DNA of 64,000 nt. Origin: Rhodobacteraceae bacterium Alg231-04. GTDB taxonomy: Bacteria > Pseudomonadota > Alphaproteobacteria > Rhodobacterales > Rhodobacteraceae. Within the stretch, counting starts at the first letter, position 1. The number at the start of each line of letters is the position of its first letter. The notes beneath the pieces are model-generated. The model did not search any database and was not told the DNA's origin. It saw only the letters and a list, made by a program, of their open reading frames with translations. Positions 51,359 to 59,148 of the stretch are shown one piece after another. The DNA is taken from positions 62,001 through 126,000 of the forward strand of contig FREY01000004.1 in the NCBI GenBank assembly GCA_900143635.1. Direction: 5' to 3'. The position numbers and the translations under genes are program-made.

Positions 51359-52197
51359 TGGTGTTTCTTGCGTTTGCAGTGCTGGCTGCAGGCTGGATGC
51401 TGAATGTCAGGCTGGCGAATGGGGCGCAGTCGCACACCCGAACTGTGCAACTGGCTGTTCCGGTGATTTTTGGCCTGACATTGCTGGTGGTCTGGGAACT
51501 GCTGGTGCGCGGTATGCACGTGCCCCTGGTCATCCTGCCGGCCCCGTCGCTGATTGCCCAGCGGTTTGTCGGCAGCACCCATATTCTGTGGCAGGACTTC
51601 ATGCAGACCTTTGTGAAAGGTGCCCTGAGCGGCTATCTGATGGGCTGTGGCGCGGCGTTTGTGACAGCCATTCTGGTGGACCGGAGTGATTTTCTGCGCC
51701 GTGGCTTGCTGCCGGTCGGGAATTTCGTCGCGGCCCTGCCTATTGTTGGGACGGCGCCCATTCTGGTCATGTGGTTTGGCTTTGACTGGCACTCCAAGGC
51801 GGCGGTTGTGGTGGTTATGGTGTTCTTTCCGATGCTGGTGAACACTGTGGCGGGGCTGCGAGAAAGCTCTGCCATGCAACAGGATCTGATGCGCACCTAT
51901 GCGGCGAGCTATTGGCAGGGCCTGCTGAAGATGCGGCTGCCCGCAGCGATGCCGTTCATTTTCAATGGTTTGAAAATCTCGACCACGCTGGCCCTGGTCG
52001 GGGCGATCGTGGCGGAGTTCTTTGGCTCTCCGACGGTTGGCATGGGGTTCCGTATCTCGACCAGCGTCGGGCAATTGGCCCTGGATATGGTCTGGGCCGA
52101 AATCGTAGTGGCAGCCCTCGCGGGATCGCTTTTCTACGGCGTTGTTGCGCTGATCGAAAAGCCGGTCACATTCTGGCACCCGTCCCAGCGGAGTTGA
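51352..52197 (+). CDS. ABC transporter permease (SsuC/ThiX family), second
   Basis: 281 residues, about six or seven spans. It has an N-terminal span (VFLAFAVLAAGWMLNVRLA), then VIFGLTLLVVWELLVRGMHVPLVILPAPSLIAQRF, GCGAAFVTAILVDRSDFLRRGLLPVGNFVAALPIVGTAPILVMWFG and the EAA-like loop LMRTYAASYWQGLLKMRLPAAMPFIFNGLKISTTLALVGAIVAEF. It pairs with the first permease as a heterodimer. ATG 51352 or 51358 may be used; no good ribosome site is present, so coupling through the bridging frame is plausible. Confidence 0.88.
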   Translation: MVMVFLAFAVLAAGWMLNVRLANGAQSHTRTVQLAVPVIFGLTLLVVWELLVRGMHVPLVILPAPSLIAQRFVGSTHILWQDFMQTFVKGALSGYLMGCGAAFVTAILVDRSDFLRRGLLPVGNFVAALPIVGTAPILVMWFGFDWHSKAAVVVVMVFFPMLVNTVAGLRESSAMQQDLMRTYAASYWQGLLKMRLPAAMPFIFNGLKISTTLALVGAIVAEFFGSPTVGMGFRISTSVGQLALDMVWAEIVVAALAGSLFYGVVALIEKPVTFWHPSQRS

Positions 52198-52288
52198 CAC
52201 GTTCAGCGGCCGGATAGGTCACAGGCCCCGGAGGGGGCTGAAATTAATAGCAGAGCAAAAACAATGCAGAAACCGGCCAGTAAATAGA

Positions 52289-52306
52289 TTTGATTGCATG
52301 GTCAAA
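52289..52306. promoter_or_regulatory. Putative RutR operator upstream of the importer binding-protein gene
   Basis: TTTGATT, GCAT, GGTCAAA: 14 of 18 positions agree with the site at 46521-46538 and 11 of the 14 defined positions with the E. coli RutR palindrome. It ends 39 bases before the binding-protein start. Confidence 0.55.
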
Positions 52307-52345
52307 ACCATGCAGGCTCAGGCCACAACAACGGGGAGAATAAGA

Positions 52346-53329
52346 ATGAAAAGTTTTCTGACAGCAACGGCAGTTGCTATGGCGGCTGCAAGCGCGGCCC
52401 AGGCAGCCGATGAGGTACGGTTGCAGCTGCAATGGGTGACCCAGGCGCAATTTGCCGGCTATTACGTTGCGCTCGACAAAGGGTTCTATGAGGAAGAAGG
52501 ACTGGATGTCACCGTATTGCCCGGTGGTCCGGATATTGCCCCGCCGCAGGTTCTGGCTGGTGGCGGCGCCGATGTGATGCTGAACTGGATGCCTTCGGCG
52601 CTGGCGGCGCGTGAAAAAGGCCTGCCGGTGGTGAACATCGCCCAGCCCTTTAAGACATCCGGCCTGATGCTGACCTGCTGGAAAGACACCGGCATCACCA
52701 GCCCGCAGGATTTCAAAGGCAAGACCATCGGCGTCTGGTTCTTTGGCAATGAATACCCCTTCCTCAGCTGGATGAGCCAGGAAGGCATTTCCACCGAAGG
52801 CGGCGAGGACGGCGTGACCGTTCTGAAGCAGGGCTTTAACGTTGATCCCCTGTTGCAGCGTCAGGCAGACTGTATCTCGACCATGACCTATAATGAATAC
52901 GGTCAGGTGCTGGATGCGGGCGTCGGTGAAGATGAACTGGTGACCTTCAAATATGAAGATCAGGGCGTCGCAACGCTGGAAGACGGCATGTATGTGCTGG
53001 AAGAAAACCTGGATGATCCGGCTTTCGCGGATAAGATGGTGCGCTTTGTGCGCGCATCGATGAAGGGCTGGAAATACGCCGAAGCCAACGCTGAAGAGGC
53101 CGCAGGCATCGTGTTGGACAATGACGCATCTGGCGCTCAGACCGAGGCGCATCAGCAGCGTATGATGGGCGAGATCGCCAAGCTGACAGCCGGCAGCAAT
53201 GGCGCGCTTGACCCGGCCGATTTTGATCGCACAGTGGCCACCCTGCTGGCTGGCGGTTCTGATCCGGTGATCAGCAAAACGCCTGAAGGGGCCTGGACAC
53301 ATGCGATTTCGGATGCCGCGCTGAAGTGA
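52346..53329 (+). CDS. ABC transporter substrate-binding protein (NMT1/ThiY type)
   Basis: 327 residues. KSFLTATAVAMAAASAAQA is a signal peptide. The mature protein has VRLQLQWVTQAQFAGYYVALDKGFYEEEGLDVTVLPGGPDIAPPQVLAGGGADVMLNWMPSALAARE, the NMT1/THI5-like opening of binding proteins for N-formyl-aminopyrimidines and related compounds. It probably captures a pyrimidine for the importer. GGGGAGA precedes the ATG at 52346. A RutR-like site and a 148-base gap suggest its own promoter in addition to read-through from the permeases. A terminator follows. Confidence 0.9.
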   Translation: MKSFLTATAVAMAAASAAQAADEVRLQLQWVTQAQFAGYYVALDKGFYEEEGLDVTVLPGGPDIAPPQVLAGGGADVMLNWMPSALAAREKGLPVVNIAQPFKTSGLMLTCWKDTGITSPQDFKGKTIGVWFFGNEYPFLSWMSQEGISTEGGEDGVTVLKQGFNVDPLLQRQADCISTMTYNEYGQVLDAGVGEDELVTFKYEDQGVATLEDGMYVLEENLDDPAFADKMVRFVRASMKGWKYAEANAEEAAGIVLDNDASGAQTEAHQQRMMGEIAKLTAGSNGALDPADFDRTVATLLAGGSDPVISKTPEGAWTHAISDAALK

Positions 53330-53368
53330 TCCCCTGCCAGTCAATCCGCTAAATTGACCCGAAAATCA

Positions 53369-53403
53369 GAGGGCGCTGATCATCAGATCGGCGCCCTCCT
53401 TTT
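53369..53403 (+). terminator. Rho-independent terminator after the importer genes
   Basis: GAGGGCGC (53369-53376) and GCGCCCTC (53391-53398), a perfect 8-bp stem with a 14-base loop (itself able to fold through GATC), followed by CTTTT. Confidence 0.8.
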
Positions 53404-53496
53404 GTTGAAAATTTCATATATGACACGTCAGCCTCTATATTCCCCGTAGCATAGGAATAGGTTAATGGAGTTTTTACTCCTTAAAGTGGTATCCGT

Positions 53497-53525
53497 GTGT
53501 TACCTTTGGTTCAGTATTTTATAAT
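53497..53525 (+). promoter_or_regulatory. Probable promoter of the [4Fe-4S] protein gene
   Basis: A perfect TATAAT (53520-53525) with a weak -35 (GTGTTA, 53497-53502) 17 bases upstream, in an AT-rich leader 24 bases before the ATG. A small hairpin GGAG/CTCC lies at 53467-53480. Confidence 0.5.
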
Positions 53526-53548
53526 CAGTGTACCCAGAAGGGGTGGTT

Positions 53549-54574
53549 ATGCCTGTCAGGGAGAAAAATACCGGAAGAGAGCCATGCACTGCGTTTCCGG
53601 ACGTCGCTGGGGGTGCTCATACGGCGATAGCATATGGGCGATCTGCGAAGTTCCCACTGCAGGACATCTGCCGGAAGGTGCTGGACAGCGCCCGCAGCAA
53701 CCGGTCATTGCATCACATCCTGATCATCTCTCAGCCGCAGGCTGCCGAGGTTGCTCCGCTGGCCGAGGCCGGTGATCTTTCCGTTTTCTCCTATGTTCCT
53801 GAGGCCGCGATCGCCCATGAGGATCTCCTGCTGGCGCTCAGCATGGGGGTGACCCATGTTCTGTGGCAGCGCGCGGTTGAAAAAGCGGAGCGGCGGGCTC
53901 AGGTCCGGGAGATGAAGATCGCCGAATACCTTGGGGGGAGAGACCGGCTGAGCTTTTTCCGTGGCGCGTCGGATTTGGCCAAACATGTGGCGGATCTGTC
54001 CTTCCTGCCTCTGGCCGTGGCGCCCTTGCCGGAGGGCGGGACTTTGCTCCGTGGCACCCGTCGCGGCACGGCGCTTGCCTGTGCTGCCTTTTTTCTTGGG
54101 CGCAAGGATCAGAAAACGCCGCTGCCCGATACGGCGCCCTATGGGCGGGTAAAGCGGGATGCTGATGCCTGCACTAGCTGCCAGAAATGTCTGTGGGTTT
54201 GCCCGACCGGGGCTTTGAGCCTCGATCCCGAGGGTGGATTGCAATTGACCGAATCGGCCTGCATTCAATGTGGCATGTGCCGCTCCGCCTGTGCCAGTGA
54301 GGCGTTGGAGCTGGAACCACGTCTGAACCTGACCCCGCAGAGCGCGCGTGCCGGGCCGCTGAAGCCGCGCGAAACCTATCCCTGTCATTCCTGCGGTGTG
54401 CCCGCCGCCCCGCGGGGCATGATGGAACGGATCATGGATAAACTGCGATTGGGGGTGCAGATGCGGGCCAGCCCCGATGCTCAGGCGCTGGTGCCGATTT
54501 GCGAGACCTGCCGCCGCGAAGCCCTGCGCAATGGCACCTCTCCCACGGCTAAACCGGCACGCCTGAACAGCTGA
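53549..54574 (+). CDS. Two-[4Fe-4S] ferredoxin-type protein with additional cysteine motifs
   Basis: 341 residues, soluble. Two ferredoxin cluster motifs are CTSCQKCLWVCP and CIQCGMCRSACA (about residues 209-250). Two more cysteine pairs (YPCHSCG and VPICETCRREA) lie near the C-terminus and could bind metal. The N-terminal 200 residues (FPLQDICRKVLDSARSNRSLHHILIISQPQAAEVA ... LSMGVTHVLWQ) show no recognised domain. My impression is that it resembles the C-terminal half of larger (about 650-residue) Fe-S proteins found near formate dehydrogenase genes in Rhodobacterales. ATG 53549 follows AGAAGGGG. No oxidoreductase partner is beside it. Confidence 0.72.
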   Translation: MPVREKNTGREPCTAFPDVAGGAHTAIAYGRSAKFPLQDICRKVLDSARSNRSLHHILIISQPQAAEVAPLAEAGDLSVFSYVPEAAIAHEDLLLALSMGVTHVLWQRAVEKAERRAQVREMKIAEYLGGRDRLSFFRGASDLAKHVADLSFLPLAVAPLPEGGTLLRGTRRGTALACAAFFLGRKDQKTPLPDTAPYGRVKRDADACTSCQKCLWVCPTGALSLDPEGGLQLTESACIQCGMCRSACASEALELEPRLNLTPQSARAGPLKPRETYPCHSCGVPAAPRGMMERIMDKLRLGVQMRASPDAQALVPICETCRREALRNGTSPTAKPARLNS

Positions 54575-54579
54575 CGCCC

Positions 54580-55080
54580 TCAGCTCTGTTCCAGAAAACC
54601 GCCGTATTGCCCGCGTTTGAACAGCAGCCCCTTGCCGCTGTGGGCCGCAACCTGCAGCACTTCGCCGATGACGATACTGTGGTCGCCCGCATCATGGCAG
54701 GCATGGCGACGGCAATCGAACCTCGCCAATGCCTGTTCCAGCGCCGGGGCACCTTCGCGGTTGGGCTGCCAGGAAACAGCGCTGAAGTCCTCGCCGACGC
54801 GGGCGAAATGCTGGGCCAGTTCCAGTTGATCCTCGCCCATGACATGGATGGCAAAATACTCGGCTTCGACAAAGGAATCGTAGCGCAGTGAGTCCTTGCC
54901 CGGACACCACAACACAAGCGGCGGTGCCATCGAAACAGAGGTGAAACTGTTGACCGTGATCGCAATCGGGCCGCGTGGCGTCTGGGTGGTCACCACACAG
55001 ACACCGGTGCCATAGGCCCCAAGGGCATTGCGATAGGCGCGGGCCGTTTCGGGCCCCGGTACAAAGGTGGTTTCAGACAT
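54580..55080 (-). CDS. Flavin reductase-like domain protein
   Basis: 166 residues. ARAYRNALGAYGTGVCVVTTQTPRGPIAITVNSFTSVSMAPPLVLWCPGK is the flavin reductase-like opening; FAIHVMGEDQLELAQHFARVG, CRRHACHDAGDHSIVIGEVLQVAA and LLFKRGQYGGF complete the fold. It should bind FMN or FAD and reduce it with NAD(P)H, serving a two-component monooxygenase; none is present nearby. It is convergent with the Fe-S gene, five bases apart. Confidence 0.88.
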   Translation of the reverse strand: MSETTFVPGPETARAYRNALGAYGTGVCVVTTQTPRGPIAITVNSFTSVSMAPPLVLWCPGKDSLRYDSFVEAEYFAIHVMGEDQLELAQHFARVGEDFSAVSWQPNREGAPALEQALARFDCRRHACHDAGDHSIVIGEVLQVAAHSGKGLLFKRGQYGGFLEQS

Positions 55081-55155
55081 GCGCGCGTCTCTTCTTGATC
55101 AACGGCAGAGAGGTGCCACGCATGGCCGCCTTTGTCTACCGAGAACGTGGCGCTG

Positions 55156-56568
55156 TCAGTTCAGGTCTTCCAGAAGGCGGCTGTGCTTGCGGGTTTCGGC
55201 GGTGACCGCGTCCAGCGTCGTCATTCCGCGCGCCTGCAACATGGGAAGCATGGCAGCAAAGGCCGCCGCCGTGGCCCGTGCATCGCCCATCGCCGTATGC
55301 CGGTCCTCTTCCGGCAGCGTCACCCCCAGCCGGTCACAGAGCGCATCCAGCGTATGCACCTCTGTGGTACCAAACAGGACAGAGCTGAGCAGAACCGTAT
55401 CCAGCACCGGATGATCCCAAGCGACGTCCATACGCGCACCGTAGCGGCGCAGAAACCCGATATCAAAAGGCGCGTTATGGGCAACCAGCACCGCACCGGA
55501 CGTGAACCTGTGAAAGGCGCGCCCGGTGGTGATGAAGTCCGGCGCGCCTGCCACCATTTCATCACTGATCCCATGAACACGGGTTGATGCAGGCGGGATC
55601 GGGCGACCCGGATCCACCAGCATGTCGAATTCCTCGCCCGGCACAGGCCTGTTGCCAAGCATCCGCAGCCCGGCGATCTGGACCACCTCATCCTTGTGAA
55701 CCAAAAGCCCGGTGGTTTCGCTGTCGAAGACAACATAGGGCAGGGCAGAGAGGGCGCGTTCGTCGCCGCTGCTGCCGGTTTCATCCATCAGCCCCAGATC
55801 ATAGACCAGCGGGCGCGCAGCCTCGGGTGGCAGATCAGCCTCGGCGTTTTCGATGATGATCAGGTAGCCGGGCGCCCCGGTGAGCGGCAGCAGACGCAGG
55901 GCAAAAGTCATCCGGCCATCCCGTCCCGCAGCGATGCAGGTGACCTCCCCACCGTCTGGGCTGAGATGGGCATGGGCTTCGGTCAGGCTGGTAATGTCAA
56001 AATATTCGGCCAAAGGCGCCATCAGCCGTGGCGGCGCGGTCTGCGACAGGGCTGCCGCCGCCTGCCGGTCATAAAGCGCGATCCGGTGATCCGGCGTGGC
56101 AATGACCATGGCAAGGGGAATGTCGCTGAGCAGGGCGGCCAATCGGTCGCGTTCTGATTTCAGCCGCGCGGTTTCAGCTTCCACCGCCTGTGCTGTGTCT
56201 TCAGATGCGGCGCTGAACCGTTGTGCAAGCCCCTCGGCCGCGGGACCCAGATCGCCCAGGTGGCGCGCGGCCTGGGTGTCGATCTCGGCTGCTGCCGTGA
56301 CATGGGTGCGCGCCCGCAGCCCGGCCGCCATCTGTTCCACCGGGCGGGCAATGTTTTCATCGAACAGCCGCCAGATCGCCGTGCACAGCGCCACCAGACC
56401 AAAACTGGCGATCAGCCCGGCGGTGACAAACCCGTTGATGACGCTGGTGCTGGCTGCCCTGGCATAGCCCATCCAGAGGGCGCCTGCGCAAATCAGCACC
56501 GCCAGTGTCGCCATCAGGGCAAAAAACAGAAAGGTGCGCAGGCGAAGGCTCAACCCAGCAACAGTCAT
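55156..56568 (-). CDS. Membrane-anchored DEDDh 3'-5' exonuclease with PAS-like region
   Basis: 470 residues. Two membrane spans (TFLFFALMATLAVLICAGALWMGYA and VINGFVTAGLIASFGLVALCTAIW) are followed by a HAMP/coil region (residues about 65-145), a PAS-like region (residues about 145-245: LLSDIPLAMVIATPDHRIALYDRQA) and a DnaQ-type exonuclease (residues about 280-455). The acid motifs are VVFDSETTGL (Exo I), HNAPFDIGFL (Exo II) and HTAMGDARATAAAF (Exo III, His-Asp). A polymerase-proofreading-like nuclease tethered to a sensor-like membrane part is unusual. The gene belongs to the acetate-locus order seen in many proteobacteria and follows the upstream hypothetical gene by an ATGA overlap. Confidence 0.85.
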   Translation of the reverse strand: MTVAGLSLRLRTFLFFALMATLAVLICAGALWMGYARAASTSVINGFVTAGLIASFGLVALCTAIWRLFDENIARPVEQMAAGLRARTHVTAAAEIDTQAARHLGDLGPAAEGLAQRFSAASEDTAQAVEAETARLKSERDRLAALLSDIPLAMVIATPDHRIALYDRQAAAALSQTAPPRLMAPLAEYFDITSLTEAHAHLSPDGGEVTCIAAGRDGRMTFALRLLPLTGAPGYLIIIENAEADLPPEAARPLVYDLGLMDETGSSGDERALSALPYVVFDSETTGLLVHKDEVVQIAGLRMLGNRPVPGEEFDMLVDPGRPIPPASTRVHGISDEMVAGAPDFITTGRAFHRFTSGAVLVAHNAPFDIGFLRRYGARMDVAWDHPVLDTVLLSSVLFGTTEVHTLDALCDRLGVTLPEEDRHTAMGDARATAAAFAAMLPMLQARGMTTLDAVTAETRKHSRLLEDLN

Positions 56569-57086
56569 GTCGCCTCGCAGATCGTTGTTAGCAGCCCGTC
56601 ATCCTTGGCCGGCGCGGCCCATTGCAGACCCTCCACCTGACCGGAGCTGGAAAACACCGCCCCCGGAGGCACGGCAGCGCGGCGCCCGGCGGCGCAGTCA
56701 AACAAGACCGGAACCATGTTGATCGGCGCCCAGCGGCCAAAGAAATAGACATCCGCCAGCAGATGGTCCGGCTGATCCGGGTGGCTCTGCTGGGTTGCGA
56801 TGTCAACGGCGGCAAAACGGCTGATCATTGGCATTGCATAGGTCCAGGGCCGGTAGAGACTGCGCTCGGGTATGGCCTCGGCAACCACCAGACCTTCCGG
56901 TAAGCCATTGGTGGTACGCGAAAACCAGCTGTATTCCGAACTGATGGTCACCGCGATCATTGCTGCACCCGCGGCAACCGGCGCCAGCCATTTTGGCAGC
57001 CGGTTGCGGCTGGCCCGGTTGATGATCATCACCACACCGGCGGTGGCGATGCCGGCAAATATCACACCGATCAGTTCCAGAAACAT
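56565..57086 (-). CDS. Hypothetical membrane protein
   Basis: 173 residues. Two hydrophobic spans near the N-terminus (FLELIGVIFAGIATAGVVMIIN and WLAPVAAGAAMIAVTISSEYSWF) are followed by a polar domain with no recognised motif (WTYAMPMISRFAAVDIATQQSH ... CAAGRRAAVPPGAVFSS). It overlaps the exonuclease gene (ATGA) and may be its partner. Function unknown. Confidence 0.7.
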   Translation of the reverse strand: MFLELIGVIFAGIATAGVVMIINRASRNRLPKWLAPVAAGAAMIAVTISSEYSWFSRTTNGLPEGLVVAEAIPERSLYRPWTYAMPMISRFAAVDIATQQSHPDQPDHLLADVYFFGRWAPINMVPVLFDCAAGRRAAVPPGAVFSSSGQVEGLQWAAPAKDDGLLTTICEAT

Positions 57087-57124
57087 CGCTTATCTCCCGT
57101 CACGCGGCATGGCGATTGCCGGCG

Positions 57125-57153
57125 TTTCATCTTTCCAAAAATACGCCTGCCGG
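57125..57153 (-). repeat. Intergenic repeat, copy C
   Basis: On the minus strand CCGGCAGGCGTATTTTTGGA then AAGATGAAA follows the palindrome GCCGGAGCCTCCGGC. It is the same composite (GC hairpin then TATTTTTGG-AAGA-GAA) as copies A and B, and lies between the DUF294 gene stop and the hypothetical membrane protein gene. Confidence 0.55.
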
Positions 57154-57183
57154 AGGCTCCGGCGGCGCATCACTGCGCTGCGA

Positions 57184-59007
57184 TTAAGACAGCATCCCCT
57201 TGCCATGTCCAAGGGCCGATTGAAGTGTTTTCACCACCACAAACGCATCCCGCAAATGGCTGCGTTCGAAATCAGACAGTTCCGAGGGGGCGAGGTGATT
57301 GCCGGGCTGCTGCCCGGCTTTGATCAGTTCGGCCTGGCTTTCCAGCCGGGTCTGCGCAATCACATCATAGGCATCCAGCAGATCGCGTGACCCGGTCGGG
57401 CTCAGCACGCCGGTGCCTTGCGCGGCCTTCAGGCGTGCGCGCGTGTTGACGGCCGTCAACTTGCCCCTCAAGGCGCAGATCCGGCCCAGATCCACCACTG
57501 GCACCACACCGTTATGCTTCATATCCAGCGTGTTGCGGTGCTCGCCCGACCGGATGGTGGCCAACCCGCGCAACAGGCCCAGCGGCGGGCTGTGTTTCAG
57601 CGAATTGGACATCATATGGGCCACAAAGATGGAATTGGCACTGGCGGCCTCCAGCGTCTGGCGCTGCAGGCCTTCGAACATGGCGACCTCGCCGCCGATA
57701 GGGCGCAGATCAAACATCACCGAGGCCAGCATCTGCGCCTCCGGGTCCGGGGTGGCGATCCAATCGGCGAAATAGCTGCGCCAAACCGCCAGAGGCTGTC
57801 GCCAGCGCGGATTGGTGGCCATCATGTCGCCGGGGCAATAGACATAGCCGCAGGTGTTCAGCCCATCGCAGACAAAGTTGGCTAGATCCTCGAAATAGCC
57901 TTTCTGAGCGGAAGTCACCGCATCATCCAGGATCAGGCAATTGTCCTGATCCGATACGCCGGTCTGTTCCTGCCGGCCCTGACTGCCGCAGGCAAGCCAG
58001 AGGTAGGGCACCGGCGGCGGCCCCAGTTTTTCCTCGGCCAGCGCCAGCAGGCGGCGGGTGGCGGCATCGGCCACATCCGTGATCAGCCGGGTGACCACCT
58101 CGTGGCGCAGGCCTGCGGCGACCAGCTGAACCAGCAGCTGCGGGATGCCTTTGGTGGCGGCAGCCATGTCCTCGGCGGAACGTGCCGCGGCGATATCGGA
58201 GACCAGCCCGGCCGAACTGACCGCCTGAAAGCGGGTCAGATCGGTCTGGGTGACAATCCCGGTCAGCGCGCCGTTGCGCACGACAGGGATATGGCCGATG
58301 CGACGCTCCATCATTGCGTGCAGCACGTCTGATCCCAGTGCGTCCGGCGGCAGGGTGAAGGGAGAGCGGGTCATGATGTCTTCGATCGGGCTATCCGCAG
58401 ACAGCCCGTCGGCGACCAACTTTCCGGTCAGGTCGCGGGTGGTGACAATGCCCTCCAGCCGGGTGCCGTCAGCAATGCAAACACAGGAAATGGAGTGGTC
58501 GCGCATGATGGTGGCGGCTGCGCGGGCGGTGACACCGGGCGCGCAGGTGACCGGCGGCGTGGCCATGAAGCTTTCGACCGGGGTGGTCGCCAAACCGCGG
58601 ACCTGCGCGGTGCGGCTGCGGCGGCGGTCAAAGAACCGGGCCGCTGCAGGTTCTTGTGCCATCAGGGCAATGAAATCGGCGCGTGGCAGCAGCAGAAGTA
58701 GGCTGGGGGCTGTGGCGCGGGCACTGGTCACGGCCTTGCCCTTGCGGGTCAGCCCGCGTTCGCCAAAGGAATTGCGTGGCCCAAGCAGAGACACCGGGAT
58801 GCGGTTCTCATCATGTACCTCAATCTCGCCCGTATGCACGATATAAAGCCCTTCCAGCTCCTCTCCAAAAGCATAGACAGGGTCGCCGGCTTTGAATTCC
58901 TGCAGCCGGAAGGCTGGCAGCAGCGCCTTCAGCCGGTCCGGTGTCAGCCCGTCATAGGGGTGAACCGAGGAAAGAAAGCGGGTGAGGTCGGCATGTGTCA
59001 GGGGCAT
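57184..59007 (-). CDS. cNMP-binding/CBS/DUF294 nucleotidyltransferase-like protein
   Basis: 607 residues. The N-terminal cyclic-nucleotide-like domain (residues about 15-130: FKAGDPVYAFGEELEGLYIVHTGEIEV, SFGERGLTRKGKAVTSARA) is followed by two CBS repeats (about 150-270: MATPPVTCAPGVTARAAATIMRDHSISCVCIADG, IEDIMTRSPFTLPPDALGSDVLHAMMERRIGHIPVV) and a nucleotidyltransferase-like DUF294 domain (about 340-430: WLACGSQGRQEQTGVSDQDNCLIL, with G-S and D-x-D metal site). Such proteins sit beside ActP-type symporters. The role may be control of acetate uptake or modification of a partner. I start at MPLTHADLTRF; the ribosome site is weak. Confidence 0.88.
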   Translation of the reverse strand: MPLTHADLTRFLSSVHPYDGLTPDRLKALLPAFRLQEFKAGDPVYAFGEELEGLYIVHTGEIEVHDENRIPVSLLGPRNSFGERGLTRKGKAVTSARATAPSLLLLLPRADFIALMAQEPAAARFFDRRRSRTAQVRGLATTPVESFMATPPVTCAPGVTARAAATIMRDHSISCVCIADGTRLEGIVTTRDLTGKLVADGLSADSPIEDIMTRSPFTLPPDALGSDVLHAMMERRIGHIPVVRNGALTGIVTQTDLTRFQAVSSAGLVSDIAAARSAEDMAAATKGIPQLLVQLVAAGLRHEVVTRLITDVADAATRRLLALAEEKLGPPPVPYLWLACGSQGRQEQTGVSDQDNCLILDDAVTSAQKGYFEDLANFVCDGLNTCGYVYCPGDMMATNPRWRQPLAVWRSYFADWIATPDPEAQMLASVMFDLRPIGGEVAMFEGLQRQTLEAASANSIFVAHMMSNSLKHSPPLGLLRGLATIRSGEHRNTLDMKHNGVVPVVDLGRICALRGKLTAVNTRARLKAAQGTGVLSPTGSRDLLDAYDVIAQTRLESQAELIKAGQQPGNHLAPSELSDFERSHLRDAFVVVKTLQSALGHGKGMLS

Positions 59008-59148
59008 AGGGGCACCAGTTTGGATGGCATGTCGGTCGCAAATCAGCGGGGCAGTCAAACGGGATATAATCTGTCCTGCAGGAAATACATTGTGCAGGAT
59101 CACTAAAGAGAACTCCGGGCCGCAAGTCGCGGCCCGGAGGTGATTGGT

